From the NCBI RefSeq assembly GCF_020921035.1, contig NC_063152.1, positions 29,573,903-29,637,902 of the forward strand: a DNA stretch of 64,000 bases. Direction: 5' to 3'. Positions 10,776 through 22,095 of this stretch are shown here, piece by piece (the stretch's first letter is position 1; the number at the start of each line of letters is the position of its first letter). Origin of the DNA: Rhodamnia argentea (Eukaryota; Streptophyta; Magnoliopsida; Myrtales; Myrtaceae). The translations under genes and the position numbers were made by a program. The notes beneath the pieces are model-generated. The model did no database searches. It was not told the DNA's origin and worked only from the letters and a program-made list of their open reading frames with translations.

Positions 10776-12402
10776 GGAATAATTGCACCAGAAGTCCTAA
10801 AATTTGTCATGTAAATACAAATGAGTCTTAAAATTTTTAAAAAGTTCAATTAAGTCCTAAAACTTGTTACGAAAGTGCATTTGAGTCCTAAAAGTTTCAA
10901 AAAGTTCAATGAAGTTACAAAACTAGCCACGAAAGTACAATCGAGTCTTAAAATTTTCAAAAAGTGCAATCGGTGGAAGGACTTGACTGAACTACGGCTC
11001 CATTTGTTTTGCTGAAAATAACTTTCCGGAAAACATTTTATGGATTTTTCGATGTTTGGGGGGCGAAAATTCTCTTATAGAAAAAACTCCTTCAAAAATA
11101 TGAAAAATGTTTTCCTCTTTTTTGAGAAGAGGAAAACATTTTCCACATCTTTCATTACTCATTTCTTTCACATTTTCTTTATTTATAATTATTTTTTTAC
11201 TTTCTTTTCATTTTTTTATATAATTTCAAAAATTCAGAATTTTAATTTTAAATTTTAAATTTGTTATCTTTTATCTTTTTTATTTTTATTTTTATTTTAT
11301 TTTTTCCATTTCTTCTTTTTTCTTTTCTCCTTCTTCTTCCTCCTCCTCCTTCCCATTGCCTCTGCCCGCAGCTGCTTTCTCTGCCAACCGCCTACCATGG
11401 ACCTCGGCGACGGCCGGCGAGCCCAAGGCTCAGCCCTGAGCTCCCAATCTCGGCAAGCTCCGCGACGACGCCTCTGTACACAAGCCTAACCCTCCCTCAC
11501 CAATCATGAGAGCTCTGCTGAACCCTCTGCTGGCCGATTTGAGATCTGCGTAAGGAGAAAACACGCAAATCGTTGGCACAACGCTGGGTCAACAACTCGT
11601 AGAAGGATAGATCCGGCGAGGTGAGGCTCTGGCTCTGGCTTTGGTGACCGAGTAGATCTCGACACCGGTGAGATTGGAGGCGTGCAGCGTGATGCAGTTG
11701 AGGCCATGAGACTTGAAGGACGAGATCATGGAGGAAGCGTTGGACTTGCAAACGACCACGTGGAGCCTCCTTGACGGCCTCGAGAGAGGCTCGCCTCTCC
11801 AAATGCGGTGTGGCCCGAGCTCGCCGGCTTCAAGCGAGGCCGAGCAAGGGACTCGCCGGGAGCGGCTGAGCCTCGAGCTCTCTGGGCTGAGGGCGGAGCA
11901 AGGAGAGATGGAGGAAAGAACCGGTGGAAAAAGGGAGAAGATGGAGGAAAGAAAAAGAAAAGAAAAAGAGAAAAAGAAGAAAAGAAAAAAATTTAAAACC
12001 TAAATAATTAAAAAAATGAAAATAAAACTCTTGAATTTTAAAAACTTAAATAAAAATTGAAAAGAAAGAAAAAAAATAATTATTAGGTTATTCAAAAAAT
12101 TAAAAAAACTATATGTGATGGAAATTGATTTTCCTTATCAAATGGTGGAAAATATTTTCCGGTTCGTTTCCGTGTTTCAACCAAACATTGAAAAATATTG
12201 TTATTTTCCAGAAACGATTCATTTTTCGCGAAACAAACGGAACCTAATATGATAAGTTTTAGAACTTGATTGCACTATTTGAAATTTTTAGGACTCGAAA
12301 ATACTTTCACAATAAGTTTTAGGACTTAATTGCACTTTTTGAAACTTTTAAGACTCGAATGTACTTTCGTGACAAGTTTTAGAACTTTCAATGTATTTTT
12401 CC
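10776..12402. mobile_element. MULE-type non-autonomous DNA transposon inside the copia LTR
   Basis: The 10-bp sequence TTTTCATTAT occurs directly on both sides (10766-10775 and 12403-12412), close to the 9-bp duplications made by Mutator-like elements. The long inverted ends start GGAATAATTGCACC on the left and GGAAAAATACATTG on the right when read inward. They consist of subrepeats of the type TCCTAAAACTTGTCACGAAA. No transposase is seen. The middle is occupied by a second element at 10996-12244. Removing 10776-12402 and one duplication leaves a copia LTR of normal length, which confirms the boundaries. Confidence 0.85.
10996..12244. mobile_element. Second nested transposon with GC-rich core
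   Basis: Inverted ends begin GGCTCCATTTGTTTTGCTG (left) and GGTTCCGTTTGTTTCGCG (right, read inward). The same end sequence recurs at 62784 and 63569. Inside the order is a pyrimidine-rich arm (about 11260-11345), a GC-rich core (about 11350-11925) and a purine-rich arm (about 11930-12000). Open stretches in the core have no recognisable domain. No clean target duplication was found. Confidence 0.7.
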
Positions 12403-12688
12403 TTTTCATTATTGTACGGCTTTCTTGCTTTCTCTCATTCAATGTTATTTTCGATCGACCACTACAAAAGGCCGTCAAGTGCGGAGTAGTAATGCACACC
12501 GAAGCAAAAAGCATTTGTATTTCCATGAAAGTTTTTCCTCCGATGTCCTTTTTTTTTGTCCCATTATTCTAAATTTTTCCAAGTCATCGTTTTTGTTTTG
12601 ATTCCAGCATGCACTTGACATTATAGCATGATCTGAGCTCCGAAACTTCAGAAGTCGGAAGCACAACCAAAAACGAGCCAGTAACGAT

Positions 12689-14617
12689 ATGTCCATTGCC
12701 CGGAAACTCACACCAAACACCAGATTCTCATCCCTATCTCTCGACAAGTCCATCAAGTCCCGGAAAAACCTCTCCAAGCCGACACCGAAACTCTGGCCTG
12801 ACGATGTCAAGCGACGAACTTTAATCACAAACGATGAAGAAGTCGACGAATTGACGTTAGCCCATCCGATTCTGCGCAGATTGGAGTCGAGTAATAGTAT
12901 CAGAGAATTCAACCAAGCCCATGCGCAGCTAGTTGTCACTCGTCTCTCTCAACACTCTCTTGCCACAAGCCGAGCCGTGAAGAAACTCTGTTCTTTGCGC
13001 GAGGTTGCTCGTGCGGCTTCGTTCTTCAGGTGTACCCAAGAGCCCGATGCTTTTCTGTGCAATACTATTATGAGAGCTTATGTCAACATGAACGACGCCT
13101 GTAGTGCTATGAGATTTTATTATGACGAGATGGTGGGGAATGATGTTTCACCGAATCACTATACGTTTCCCATTGTTGTGAAAGGGTTTGTGGGGATTGG
13201 GTCATTGACCGAAGGAGAGAAGGTTCATGGCAGGGTGTTAAAACTTGGGTTTGACTCGGATTTATTCGTGAGGAATGCGTTGATTCACATGTATTCGGTT
13301 TTTCGAAAAGCTGGGAGTGCGCGCTTGGTGTTTGATGCAGGGCCTGTGTTGGATTTGGTTAGCTGGAATTCCATGATTGATGGTCATGTGAAGAATGGGG
13401 AAGTGGATGTTGCTCGCGAACTTTTCGATGAAATGACTGAAAGGGACGTCTTCAGTTGGAACTCGATGATTGCGGGTTATGTTGCGCGAGGGGACATGGG
13501 TGAGGCACAATGGTTGTTTGATAGAATGCCGTTAAGGGACATCGTCTCATGGAATTGTATGATTGATGGGTGTGCAAGGATTGGAAATGTGTCGGAGGCT
13601 CGCAGGTTTTTTGATTCGATGCCTTTCCGGAATGTGGTTTCGTGGAATACCTTGTTGGCTCTTTATGTACGTGTTAAAGGCTATACGGAGTGTTTGAGTT
13701 TGTTTGATAGTATGCTACAAGAGGAAGAGATTAAACCCAATCGGGCTACTCTTGTGAGTGTTTTAACTGCATGTGCCAATACAGGGGACCTCAATACAGG
13801 CCACTTGGTTTCTTCTTACATGAAGGATAATGACATTGAAGCTGACACGCTGCTTTTGACTGCGCTATTAACAATGTATGCAAAATGTGGCACTATGGAT
13901 TTAGCCAGGAAAGTGTTTGATCAGATGCCTGATAGAAGTGTTGTCTCATGGAATGCTATGATCATGGGGTATGGAATACATGGGCATGGCGGGAAAGCCC
14001 TGGAGATGTTCTTGGAGATGGAGAAGAGAGGTCCAATGCCAAATGACGCTACCTTTGTCAGCATATTCTCTGCCTGCACCCATTCTGGAATGGTTTTGGA
14101 AGGTTGGTGGTGTTTCAACCTAATGTCTCGGGTATACAAGATCCAACCTAAGGTTGAGCACTATGGTTGCATGGTCGATCTTCTTGCTCGTGCTGGGCTG
14201 GTGAAGGATTCAGGAGAGTTGATTAAAGAAGTACCTACCGAGGCAGGATCTTCACTATGGGGTGCTCTGCTTTCTGCCTGTAGGACCCATTCTCACATCG
14301 AACTAGGAGAGATGGTGGCCAAGCGTTTGATCGAGTTGGAACCAACAGATGTTGGGCCCTATGTGCTATTGTCAAACATGTATGCAGCCGAAGGTAATTG
14401 GGTTGCAGTCAAGAATGTCAGGATGATGATGAAGGCAAAGGGTTTGCATAAGGAAGTTGGGTCCAGCCTCATTCAACTTGGAGGCGTCGAATCTACAGAG
14501 TCCGCAAAAGATGGCATGCACCATCAGAGAAGTATGATTTATACAATGTTAAGTGAGATTGGTTCACAGATAAAAGCATCCTCTAGAGACTCCACGGCAG
14601 TAGAGGATCGAGAGTAG
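12689..14617 (+). CDS. PLS-class pentatricopeptide repeat protein with E domain
   Basis: Single-exon gene of 642 codons. The N-terminus is basic and rich in Ser and Arg, as in an organelle-targeting sequence, though I cannot score it. PPR units begin near residue 70 (NQAHAQLVV) and continue to about residue 490. Repeated words such as VSWNSMIDG, ARELFDEM, YAKCG and PDRSVVSWNAMI mark alternating P, L and S motifs. The end has the E-type motif (LWGALLSACR, then VGPYVLLSNMYAAEGNW), with no DYW deaminase domain. E-class proteins bind organelle RNA and generally serve C-to-U editing with a partner deaminase; the specific target is unknown. ATG at 12689 is the first in frame. Its paralogue is at 30814. 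A copia LTR ends 79 bp upstream of the ATG. Confidence 0.92.
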   Translation: MSIARKLTPNTRFSSLSLDKSIKSRKNLSKPTPKLWPDDVKRRTLITNDEEVDELTLAHPILRRLESSNSIREFNQAHAQLVVTRLSQHSLATSRAVKKLCSLREVARAASFFRCTQEPDAFLCNTIMRAYVNMNDACSAMRFYYDEMVGNDVSPNHYTFPIVVKGFVGIGSLTEGEKVHGRVLKLGFDSDLFVRNALIHMYSVFRKAGSARLVFDAGPVLDLVSWNSMIDGHVKNGEVDVARELFDEMTERDVFSWNSMIAGYVARGDMGEAQWLFDRMPLRDIVSWNCMIDGCARIGNVSEARRFFDSMPFRNVVSWNTLLALYVRVKGYTECLSLFDSMLQEEEIKPNRATLVSVLTACANTGDLNTGHLVSSYMKDNDIEADTLLLTALLTMYAKCGTMDLARKVFDQMPDRSVVSWNAMIMGYGIHGHGGKALEMFLEMEKRGPMPNDATFVSIFSACTHSGMVLEGWWCFNLMSRVYKIQPKVEHYGCMVDLLARAGLVKDSGELIKEVPTEAGSSLWGALLSACRTHSHIELGEMVAKRLIELEPTDVGPYVLLSNMYAAEGNWVAVKNVRMMMKAKGLHKEVGSSLIQLGGVESTESAKDGMHHQRSMIYTMLSEIGSQIKASSRDSTAVEDRE

Positions 14618-15690
14618 AGAGAGACTTGATCATATTGCTGGATTTTGTCGAAGATCCGTGTTCTGTATATTCTTTAGGATTGAAGGTGAAGACATTCTGC
14701 AAAGAATACGCCTTGCTTCTAAATGTACGCCTGTACAGCACATCTCCCAGATAAAAGAAAAATCGCAGTATGCAAATTCATGAGTATGCCCATCTTCGAG
14801 TTATTGAGAACTATTGCTGGAACACTACTTTGGATGAAAGATACTGTGGAAACCCTTTAAGAGGTTGAGTTAATCCTACAAGCATTAGTCGGTGAAATTA
14901 AAAGTTCAGAGCAGAAGTTGGACGTTAATATACATCAAGCAATCATCTCTTAAGTTGGAAGGTAATATGCTTATTGACGAGTTTGCCTGGAAGATGTTTT
15001 AGCTGTCGATGTATATATGTTGAACATTTAGCTGGTGTCCTCTCCTCCAGGTAAATAATATGTATTCTAAATTGATTGCTCCATCGCCAATTTGGACAAA
15101 AAAAAAAAAAGCATATAATACAGGGCTTAATCAGAACAAAAAAAGTTCGAGGGCCCGATTGAACTTTTGAAAAACTCGAGACGATTGATGCATTCGTCTG
15201 TTTTTTGTTGTGGTAAATTGTTGTAATTGAACGAAACGAAGACTTTTTGTTTGACTTTCTTCTTTTGTTGTAAGATAAATATGGTGGAAGATGAAACGTA
15301 ATGGGGATTCAAATAAATCTAATTTATATTGGAAGTATATAATACACTTTTAGTTATTTAAATCATGGTGTGAGCAACATAGTTATGATTGGTTATGGGA
15401 TAATTGACTAAACTTCATTCGTGAATCGTGGTTAACATAATATTAATTCTACTGACTTACTATACTTGGTATTTAATTTGTAATGGTAAGTACAATTAAT
15501 TTTCTATTTAAAATCATCTATCTGTATTATTCAGTAAAAAGGTGGGCTTTGTGTCGCTTATTGGTATTTCTAAATTACCATTACGTTAAATAAGAAGACA
15601 AAAAAGGCCATAATTAACACATATTTCCAGTAACCTTCCACTTCATTCACTTCCTCACACGGCTATTCATTTTTATTCCTTTAGGGGAAG
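14618..15690. other. Spacer downstream of the first PPR gene
   Basis: The first 150 bp or so is probably 3' UTR. The remainder is AT-rich with no gene seen. Confidence 0.4.
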
Positions 15691-16208
15691 ATTGGTCGGG
15701 AGCCGCATGTTAGTTCCATAGACCCACCCAAAAACTGTACCGCCAGTCTAGTCCGGTTCCCAAGTGAGTCCATGGAACCGGTCCTACCAAGTTTCACACC
15801 ATCAGTGGCTTGTTTTCTAGCAAGCCATGAACCCGTCCCACCAAGCTTCTTTTTTTTCAGAAAAAAAGAATGCCTCGTTCTTAAATTTCCCTATTATTTG
15901 TTATAAAAAAAAATTCAAACGCGTGCAAAGAGTACTTCACTTTCCTCTCAGTACTTCAAACAATGATTAGATTGAAGAGCAAATGGCAGCACTTAGGGTT
16001 CTAACTTACAGCAAATGGAATCGACCGAGAGCGAGAGAAGGAGGTGAGGCAGTGAGCCGTGCTCGTGAGGAACAGTTAGGGGTGCAACTGTGAGTCAATG
16101 GGAATTGAGAGTCGAGAGACTAAGAAAGTTGCTTGAAAGAGATCGAGATCAAGATGAGATGAGATGACTGACGAGCGAGATTAGAGATTTATTATTTTAG
16201 CTTTCTTT

Positions 16209-16243
<35 letters not shown>

Positions 16244-16252
16244 GAGAGAGAG

Positions 16253-16308
<56 letters not shown>

Positions 16309-16412
16309 CGGTTTAGGTGGGCGGTTCCACACCTGGAATCGGGAATCGGACCGGTTCTAGGGTGGCTCGATCCGATTTTGAATGATTCCCAATTCCTTTG
16401 CACACCTCTAAT
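15690..16412. repeat. Transposon-like remnant flanking a microsatellite
   Basis: Both sides of the microsatellite carry plant-repeat wording such as GGTTCCCA, GGAACCGG and GGAATCGGGAATCGG. The right side ends in TGCACACCTCTAA, which reads inward as TTAGAGGTGTGCA, like the ends of some hAT-type elements. TTAGGGGTGCAACTG near 16077 may be its opposite end. No transposase or clear target duplication was seen, so the class is uncertain. Confidence 0.35.
16209..16307. repeat. Compound dinucleotide microsatellite (AC)n(AT)n(AG)n(TG)n
   Basis: A run of AC from about 16209, then AT (16231-16240), AG (16241-16256) and a long TG tract to 16307. The AC and TG blocks are complementary, so the strand can fold back on itself. 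The long open frames here are artefacts of the repeat. Confidence 0.97.
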
Positions 16413-16550
16413 TCCTCTAAAAAAATTACCAAATGACATTTGGTACCAGGTTGGAAAGTAGTCACTCATTTATTGAAAAACTTATGGGAAAAATTTCAAA
16501 ATACACATTTGATTGAACGCATTTTCTCCAAAGAACCTTAAAAAAGACAT

Positions 16551-17352
16551 GGAAAAATTCCAAAAAAAAGCTCAAAGTGCTCTCATTTTCTCCAAAAAAG
16601 AGCCTCAAGTGAACAATGTTTTAAATAAGGGCATGAAGTGGCGTAACATGTTTCAAATAAGGGCTTAAATTGGCCATGAAGCTCAAAAAAGGGACCTGGC
16701 CTAACTGGCATTTTCGTCGTTTTCGCATTTTGATTTTATTTTTATCTTTTCTTCATTTTTTTTCCATTTTCTTTTTTTTTAAATTAAAAAAGAAAAAAGA
16801 AAAAAGAAAAAACACATACATACAGAGGCTCGTCACTCCATTGTCGGTGGGGGTCGGCAAATGATGGCGGGGCCGTCGGCCCCAGCCCGGATCCGGGAGA
16901 GGGCTCAACCCTCTCCTTGTTTTGGCGAGGGCCTGCTACCCCGGCCTTTGATCCCGCCAAGGGGGGTGGTGGTTGCTGGCTCTCGCCGAGGCGTCGGTGA
17001 CCTTGTCGACCTTCATTGCCCCTTCCTCCCGATAGTGGGGCGGCGGCCTACCCTTCTTGCCTGTGTGTGGATGTGTTTTTTCTTCTTCTTTTTTCAATTT
17101 TTAAGAAAATAGAAAAAGGAAAAGACAAAAAAAATGAAAAAAATCAAATAAAGGGAAATGATGAAAATGCCCTTGAAATCGGGCCTTTTTTTAGACTTCA
17201 TGGCCGCTTCGGCCTTTATTTAAATAAGGTTCACTTTAAACCTTTATTTGAGAAAGTAAATGCACTTCAAGCCCTTATTTGAAACAAAATTTACTTGGTA
17301 TCCTTATTTGAGAAAATGAGAACACTTCATATCCTTATTTAGAATTTTTCTC
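16551..17352. mobile_element. MULE-type non-autonomous transposon (TAAATAAGGG-end family)
   Basis: Ends are GGAAAAATTC on the left and GAGAAAAATTC on the right read inward. Both are followed by subterminal phrases like AAATAAGGGCTTGAAGTG. The flanks AAAAGACAT (16542-16550) and AAAAGACAC (17353-17361) differ at one of nine bases, the size expected for a Mutator-like element. Internal order is pyrimidine arm, GC-rich core (about 16815-17085), purine arm. Related copies lie at 43725 and 46561. Open frames inside show no transposase. Confidence 0.78.
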
Positions 17353-17721
17353 AAAAGACACTTATCTCAAATGATCTCTTAGATTAGACCTCAGACCACA
17401 TGTCATTCGTGTTCCCCTTTTTCGCCGTTGCATAGAGTCATTTTGTCCCCAATTAAACGCTAAAGTTTCTAATTTCTTGGCTAGATAAATCCTAATTTCG
17501 AATTTGAGAGAGTAGAATATGAAATTGTAACTTTAATTGAAGCAATAGAGAAACTCACATTTAAACTAAATTTTTGGGTGAATTTGTTTTGGAGAAAACT
17601 TCGTGTAAAAAAAAAGAAAAAACACTCTCCTGGAGATCATTTTTCGAGAAAATGATTAGTTTTTCTTTGTTTGGTGGCATGTGACCAAAATATTTTTTAG
17701 TGTTTGGATCTCATTTAAAAA
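17353..17721. other. Spacer and left edge of the 0.63-kb repeat array
   Basis: No gene seen. From about 17580 the sequence (TTTGTTTTGGAGAAAAC and similar) looks like the left end of the transposon that was later amplified into the array. Confidence 0.35.
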
Positions 17722-19742
17722 GTGATTTCAACCTCATGATTTTATCTCAAGCAAAAAACAAATCACATTTTTTTTGTTTCTTTTATTTTTTTCTGTCTAC
17801 CTCCATCATGACCGACCATGGTGGCCATCGGTGAGCTCGAGGCTTGTTAAATCCGGCGAGCCAAACAAACCTTGAGCTCATAGACCTCTAGCGAGCTCCT
17901 CACCGTTGACCACAACTGGCCGATCGTGGTGGAGGAAGAAGGAAAAATAAAAATAAAATGAATCTAAAAATATAATATTCGAATACTAAAATAATTTGAG
18001 GGGAACATTTCCAAAAAATATTTTCATTTCTTTAGATTTATGAATTAACTTTCATAATTTTATGCATGAATTTCTGATAACCGGAAAGATTCGGCGAACC
18101 AAACCGATGAAAGTCCAAAAAATTAATTCCTTGAAAACACTTTCACTCAATCAAACGCACAATTAAAACGAGTTAAAACCCTAAATCTCTGAAAATTGCA
18201 CACATTCACTTGCCCATACCCTTTTGCATGCAAGAAATCACTTACCTGGTTCGCCTCAATCCATGATCTTCGATCGGGCCCTCATTCCACACTTACAATT
18301 TTGGATTTCTAATGCACCATGATCAACTGAAAGAGATTTTCTCTTAAAAATGATTTCAATCTCAAGATTTTATCTAGGCAAAAAAAAAAATCACATTTTT
18401 TTTTTTTTTATTTCTTTTTATTTTCCTGTCTTCCTCCACCATGACCGGTCATGGTGGCCATTGGTGAGCTCAAGGCTCGTCGGATCCGGTGAGCCTAACA
18501 AGCCTCGAGCTCACCAACCTCTAGCAAGCTGCTCGCCAGTAACCACCGCCGGCCTGTCACGGTGGAGGAAGAAGGAAAAAGAAAAAGAAGAATAAAATGA
18601 ATTTAAAAATATAATATTCGAATACTAAAATAATTCGAGAAGAACAATTCCAAAAGATATTTTCATCCTTTTAGATTTGTGAATTGACTTACTTAATTTT
18701 ATGCATGAATTTTCTGTTGATTAGAAGGATTTTTTTATTTTTGGCGAACTAAACCGATAAAAGTCTAGAAAATTAATTCCCAAAAAACACTTTCACTCAA
18801 TCAAACCAACAATTAAAACGAGTTAAACCCCTAAATCTCTAAAAATTGCACACATTCGTTTCCCATACTCTTTTGCATGCAAGAAATCGCTTACATGGTT
18901 CGCCTCGATCCATGATATCTTCGATCGGGCCCTCATTCCACACTTGCAATTTTGAATTTCTAATGCTCCATGACAGACTAAAAGCAATTTTATCTAAAAA
19001 ATGATTTCAATCTTATGATTTTATCTAGGCAAAAAAAATCACATTTTTTCTCTTTTTTTCCTGTCTTCCTCCACCATGATCGGCCATAGTGGCCATCGGT
19101 GAGCTCAAGGCTCGTTGGATCCGGCGAGCCTAACAAGCCTCGAGCTCATCGACCTCTAGTGAGCTGCTTGCCGGTGACCATTCTTGGCTGGTCACGGTGG
19201 AGGAAGAAGGAAAAAGAAAAAGAAGAAAAAAATGAATTTAAAAATATAATATTCGAATACTAAAATAATTTGAGAGGAACAATTCCGAAAAATATTTTCA
19301 TCTCTTTAGAGTTATGAATTAACTTTCTTAATTTTATGCATGAATTTTTTGTTGACCAGAAAGATTTTTTTATTTTCGGCTAACCAAACCAATGAAAATC
19401 CAGAAAACTAATTCCTAGAAAACACTTTCACTCAATCAAACGAATAATTAAAATGATCTCTAAAAATTGAACACATTCACTTGCCCATACTCTTTTGCAT
19501 GCAAGAAATCGCTTGCCTAGTTCGCCTCAATCCATGATACCTTCGATTGGGCCCTCATTCCACACCTGCAATTTTGAATTTCTAATGCTCCATGATCGAC
19601 TAAAAGCGCTTTTTTTTCTAAAAAATGATTTCAATCTCATGATTTTATCTAAGAGGAAAAAAATCACATTTTTTTTCTTTTTTGTTTCTTTTTATTTTCC
19701 TATCTTCCTCCACCATGATCGGCCCCGGTGGCCATCGGTGAG
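17722..19742. repeat. Tandem array of ~0.63-kb units, first part
   Basis: Direct units start with the phrase RTGATTTCAA at 17722, 18350, 19001 and 19625, giving lengths of 628, 651 and 624 bp plus a partial fourth unit. Each unit contains a CT-rich stretch, a core with CACCATGACCGGTCATGG and GAGCTC motifs, a GA-rich stretch, then an AT-rich tail with GCATGCAAGAAATC and GATCGGGCCCTCATTCCACA. The fourth unit is cut at 19742 by the gypsy element and resumes at 29983. The units look like a tandemly amplified non-autonomous transposon with flanking DNA. Confidence 0.85.
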
Positions 19743-21122
19743 TGTCACGACCTAAAAAATAAACAAGTTAATTTTCGGGCTAATGGATTATCAGGTTAAT
19801 TAATTAACTAACCTAACTCGGATTCTCCCAAGTCCATACCAAATCGCAACTTAAGGTTCAAATAATTAACATGCAACGTGTTTTGAATTTGGAGTCGCCA
19901 CTAATCATTTTCGGTAGGTTGATTAGAAACCTAAATAAAATAGCGGGAGAAAACTATCTTATTTCCGCGAACCGGAGATTTTGAATTCGGGGATTTGGTT
20001 ACGCTAGATTACTCTAACGCCCTTTCGGTACCATTTTCATGAAAAATATTTGATTTGGCAATTTCGATGGATTTTACTTGAAATTCAAAGATGCAATTTT
20101 TTTGGTTTTTTCTTCTTTTTTATGGGGATGTAAAACATTGAACTTTGTACGATATACACCATGGATGATTTAGAAAGAAAGAAAACGCAGCCAATCACGA
20201 GTATTTACAAAAATAAATTAACATGTAATAATGCTAAATTTTGGGACACGTGACATGTCTAAAATAAAAAAACAAATGTTCACACCAAACGATTACATTT
20301 TTGTAGATCGAGATGGAAAGGGTTACCTTCTATTCCACAAAATCTTACTCACGTACACGTTATGGCTTCCTTCAAGATCTCGGAGTTGGAAGAACGTGGC
20401 TATCGTCGAAAAAAGGCAAGCGGTGGCGTTGTTGGATGGCGAGAGGCGAAGTACGTGCCGGGACTCGTCGAAGATGATGCTCGACTAAAACTCTTTTCTT
20501 CACTCTCAAATTTTCTCTTACGATTTTTCTCAAGAACTCTCTTTTTTCCTCTCTAAAGAATTTCTCTCACAAATTCTCTCAATTCTCTTCCACTCTAAAA
20601 CTCTCTCAATTCTCTTTCACTCCCTCCTCCAATTCTCAAGAACTCTCCCCCTTTTATAGCCAAATTTCTCCATCATCTTCCCTTCTTCATCTTCTCTTCA
20701 TCATCTTCTCTTCATCACCTTCCCTTCATCATATTCATCTTCTCTTCTTCATCTTCCCTTCACCATCTTCCTTTCATTATCTTCTCTTCTTTATCTTCTC
20801 TTCATCACCTTCCCTTCATCATCTTCCCTTCATCATCTTCCCTTCTTCATCTTCTCTTGGTATTTGCAATGCAGTCCCCTGAAGTTTCAAGTATTTGCAA
20901 TACGAGTCCACGAAGTTTTAAGTATTTGCAATACAGTCCCTGAAGTTTCAAATCTTCTCGGTATATTTTTCCATCCCGTGCCTAGTCTAGACGCATGCTA
21001 AATTAAGTGTTCTGCTTGCCCAATTATATGCCAATGCAATGTACGCTAAAAATAAATATATGAGATGATTTTTTTATAATTTTTATGCAAAAAATAGATT
21101 AATCAAAATTTAGGCGTCAACA
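19743..21122 (-). repeat. Gypsy LTR (downstream copy in element sense)
   Basis: A 1380-bp LTR almost identical to 28640-29977. It contains a long CTTCATCATCTTCCC-type pyrimidine-rich low-complexity tract near 20570-20860, which accounts for most of the length difference between the copies. Confidence 0.9.
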
Positions 21123-21485
21123 GCTGCCCCTCTTTGAGTGGAGGCTCGTAGAGGTTCCGCTCAAAGACAAAATTGAATCCTAAATTTTGACAGTGCAAAT
21201 TATGGATGAACTTTTTGGCGGGAGTTTTAATCCCATTTTTTATGTAATGAAGTGATGCATGATATGCAAGACTGTAAATAACATGTGTCATAATTTCCCT
21301 TTTTCATGATAGAGAAACCTACACATGGATCGCATACAAGAATACCTGTTTTACCAAATTTCTCGTAAGCTAATGGTTCTCTTAATTTCCAAGCTTCTTT
21401 TTGCGGATGCAAGGATTTTAAGGTATTTGGCCTATCTGTTATCAGAGACTTCTCCCTAATGCAAGACAGCGCAAGATATGTGTGT

Positions 21486-22095
21486 CGTTTGAGATCACAA
21501 GAGCTACGTCGTTGTGAGTCGAAAGAAGTGGGATCAAGTTCACAAGAGCTACGTCGTTGTGAGTTGATTAAATGTTGAAATCGCCAGTGCATATGTCTTC
21601 ACGATTCGATAAAGGGGAACCAAAATCATAAGAGCTACGTCGTTATGATTTGGTTTGGATAAAAAATATGGGTGCTTATGTCTTCATGATTTGATAAAGG
21701 AGCCGAAAATCATAAGAGCTATGTCATTATGAGCCGACTAAAGGTCAAGATCACCGGTGCATACGTCTTCGTGATTCGATACCGAAATCATAAGAGCTAC
21801 GTCGTTATGATTTGAAGAGATGTCAAGATCGCCCAGTGCATATGTCTTCACGTCCCGAGATTGAAACCATAAGAGCTACGTCGTTATGATTTGATAAGAT
21901 ATCAAGATCGCCGGTGCATATGTCTTCACGTCCCGAGATTGAAACCATAAGAGTTACGTCGTTATGATTTGATAAGATGTCAAGATCGCCAGTGCATATG
22001 TCTTCACGTCCCGAGATTGAAACCATAAGAGCTACGTCGTTATGATTTGATAAGATGTCAAGATCGCCAAGTGCATATGTCTACACGACTTGACC
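21486..22095. repeat. Minisatellite (~78-79 bp) inside the gypsy element
   Basis: The phrase AGAGCTACGTCGTTATGA recurs at intervals, with the cleanest copies spaced 78-79 bp apart (21793, 21872, 21950, 22028); more divergent copies extend to about 21490. Spacers share AAGATCGCCAGTGCATATG and TCTTCACGTCCCGAGATTG. Because 78 is a multiple of three, the minus strand has an open 26-residue repeat here, but no start, domain or context suggests it is translated. Confidence 0.88.

Larger units (their letters stand above)
6001..12609 (+). mobile_element. Ty1/copia LTR retrotransposon fossil, broken, with a transposon nested in its downstream LTR
   Basis: LTRs are 6001-6516 and 10469-12609; both begin TGTTTGAATAAC and end in CA. 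A tRNA-Met-like primer site (TGATATCAGAG) follows the first LTR and a purine tract (AAGGGAGGC) precedes the second. Order of coding remnants is gag-like (about 6610-7310), protease with DTGCSNHM (about 7440-7480), integrase (about 8000-8560), reverse transcriptase (about 9070-9560) and RNase H (about 9830-10380). Integrase before reverse transcriptase is the copia order. The coding region carries many breaks, more than ten, so the element is dead. The LTRs have clearly diverged, which makes it an old insertion. The downstream LTR is split by a 1.6-kb DNA transposon. Confidence 0.92.

Noticed and set aside
11261-12003. Several frames with Pro, Arg and Glu-rich products
   Set aside because: They lie in the GC-rich core and purine arm of a nested non-autonomous transposon; low complexity explains them.
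16197-16469. Frames of repeated Cys-Val or His-Thr
   Set aside because: Pure translation of the TG/AC microsatellite.
20231-20556. Open frames in the gypsy LTR, repeated at 29128-29454
   Set aside because: Found in both LTR copies, with no known domain; LTR sequence rather than a gene.
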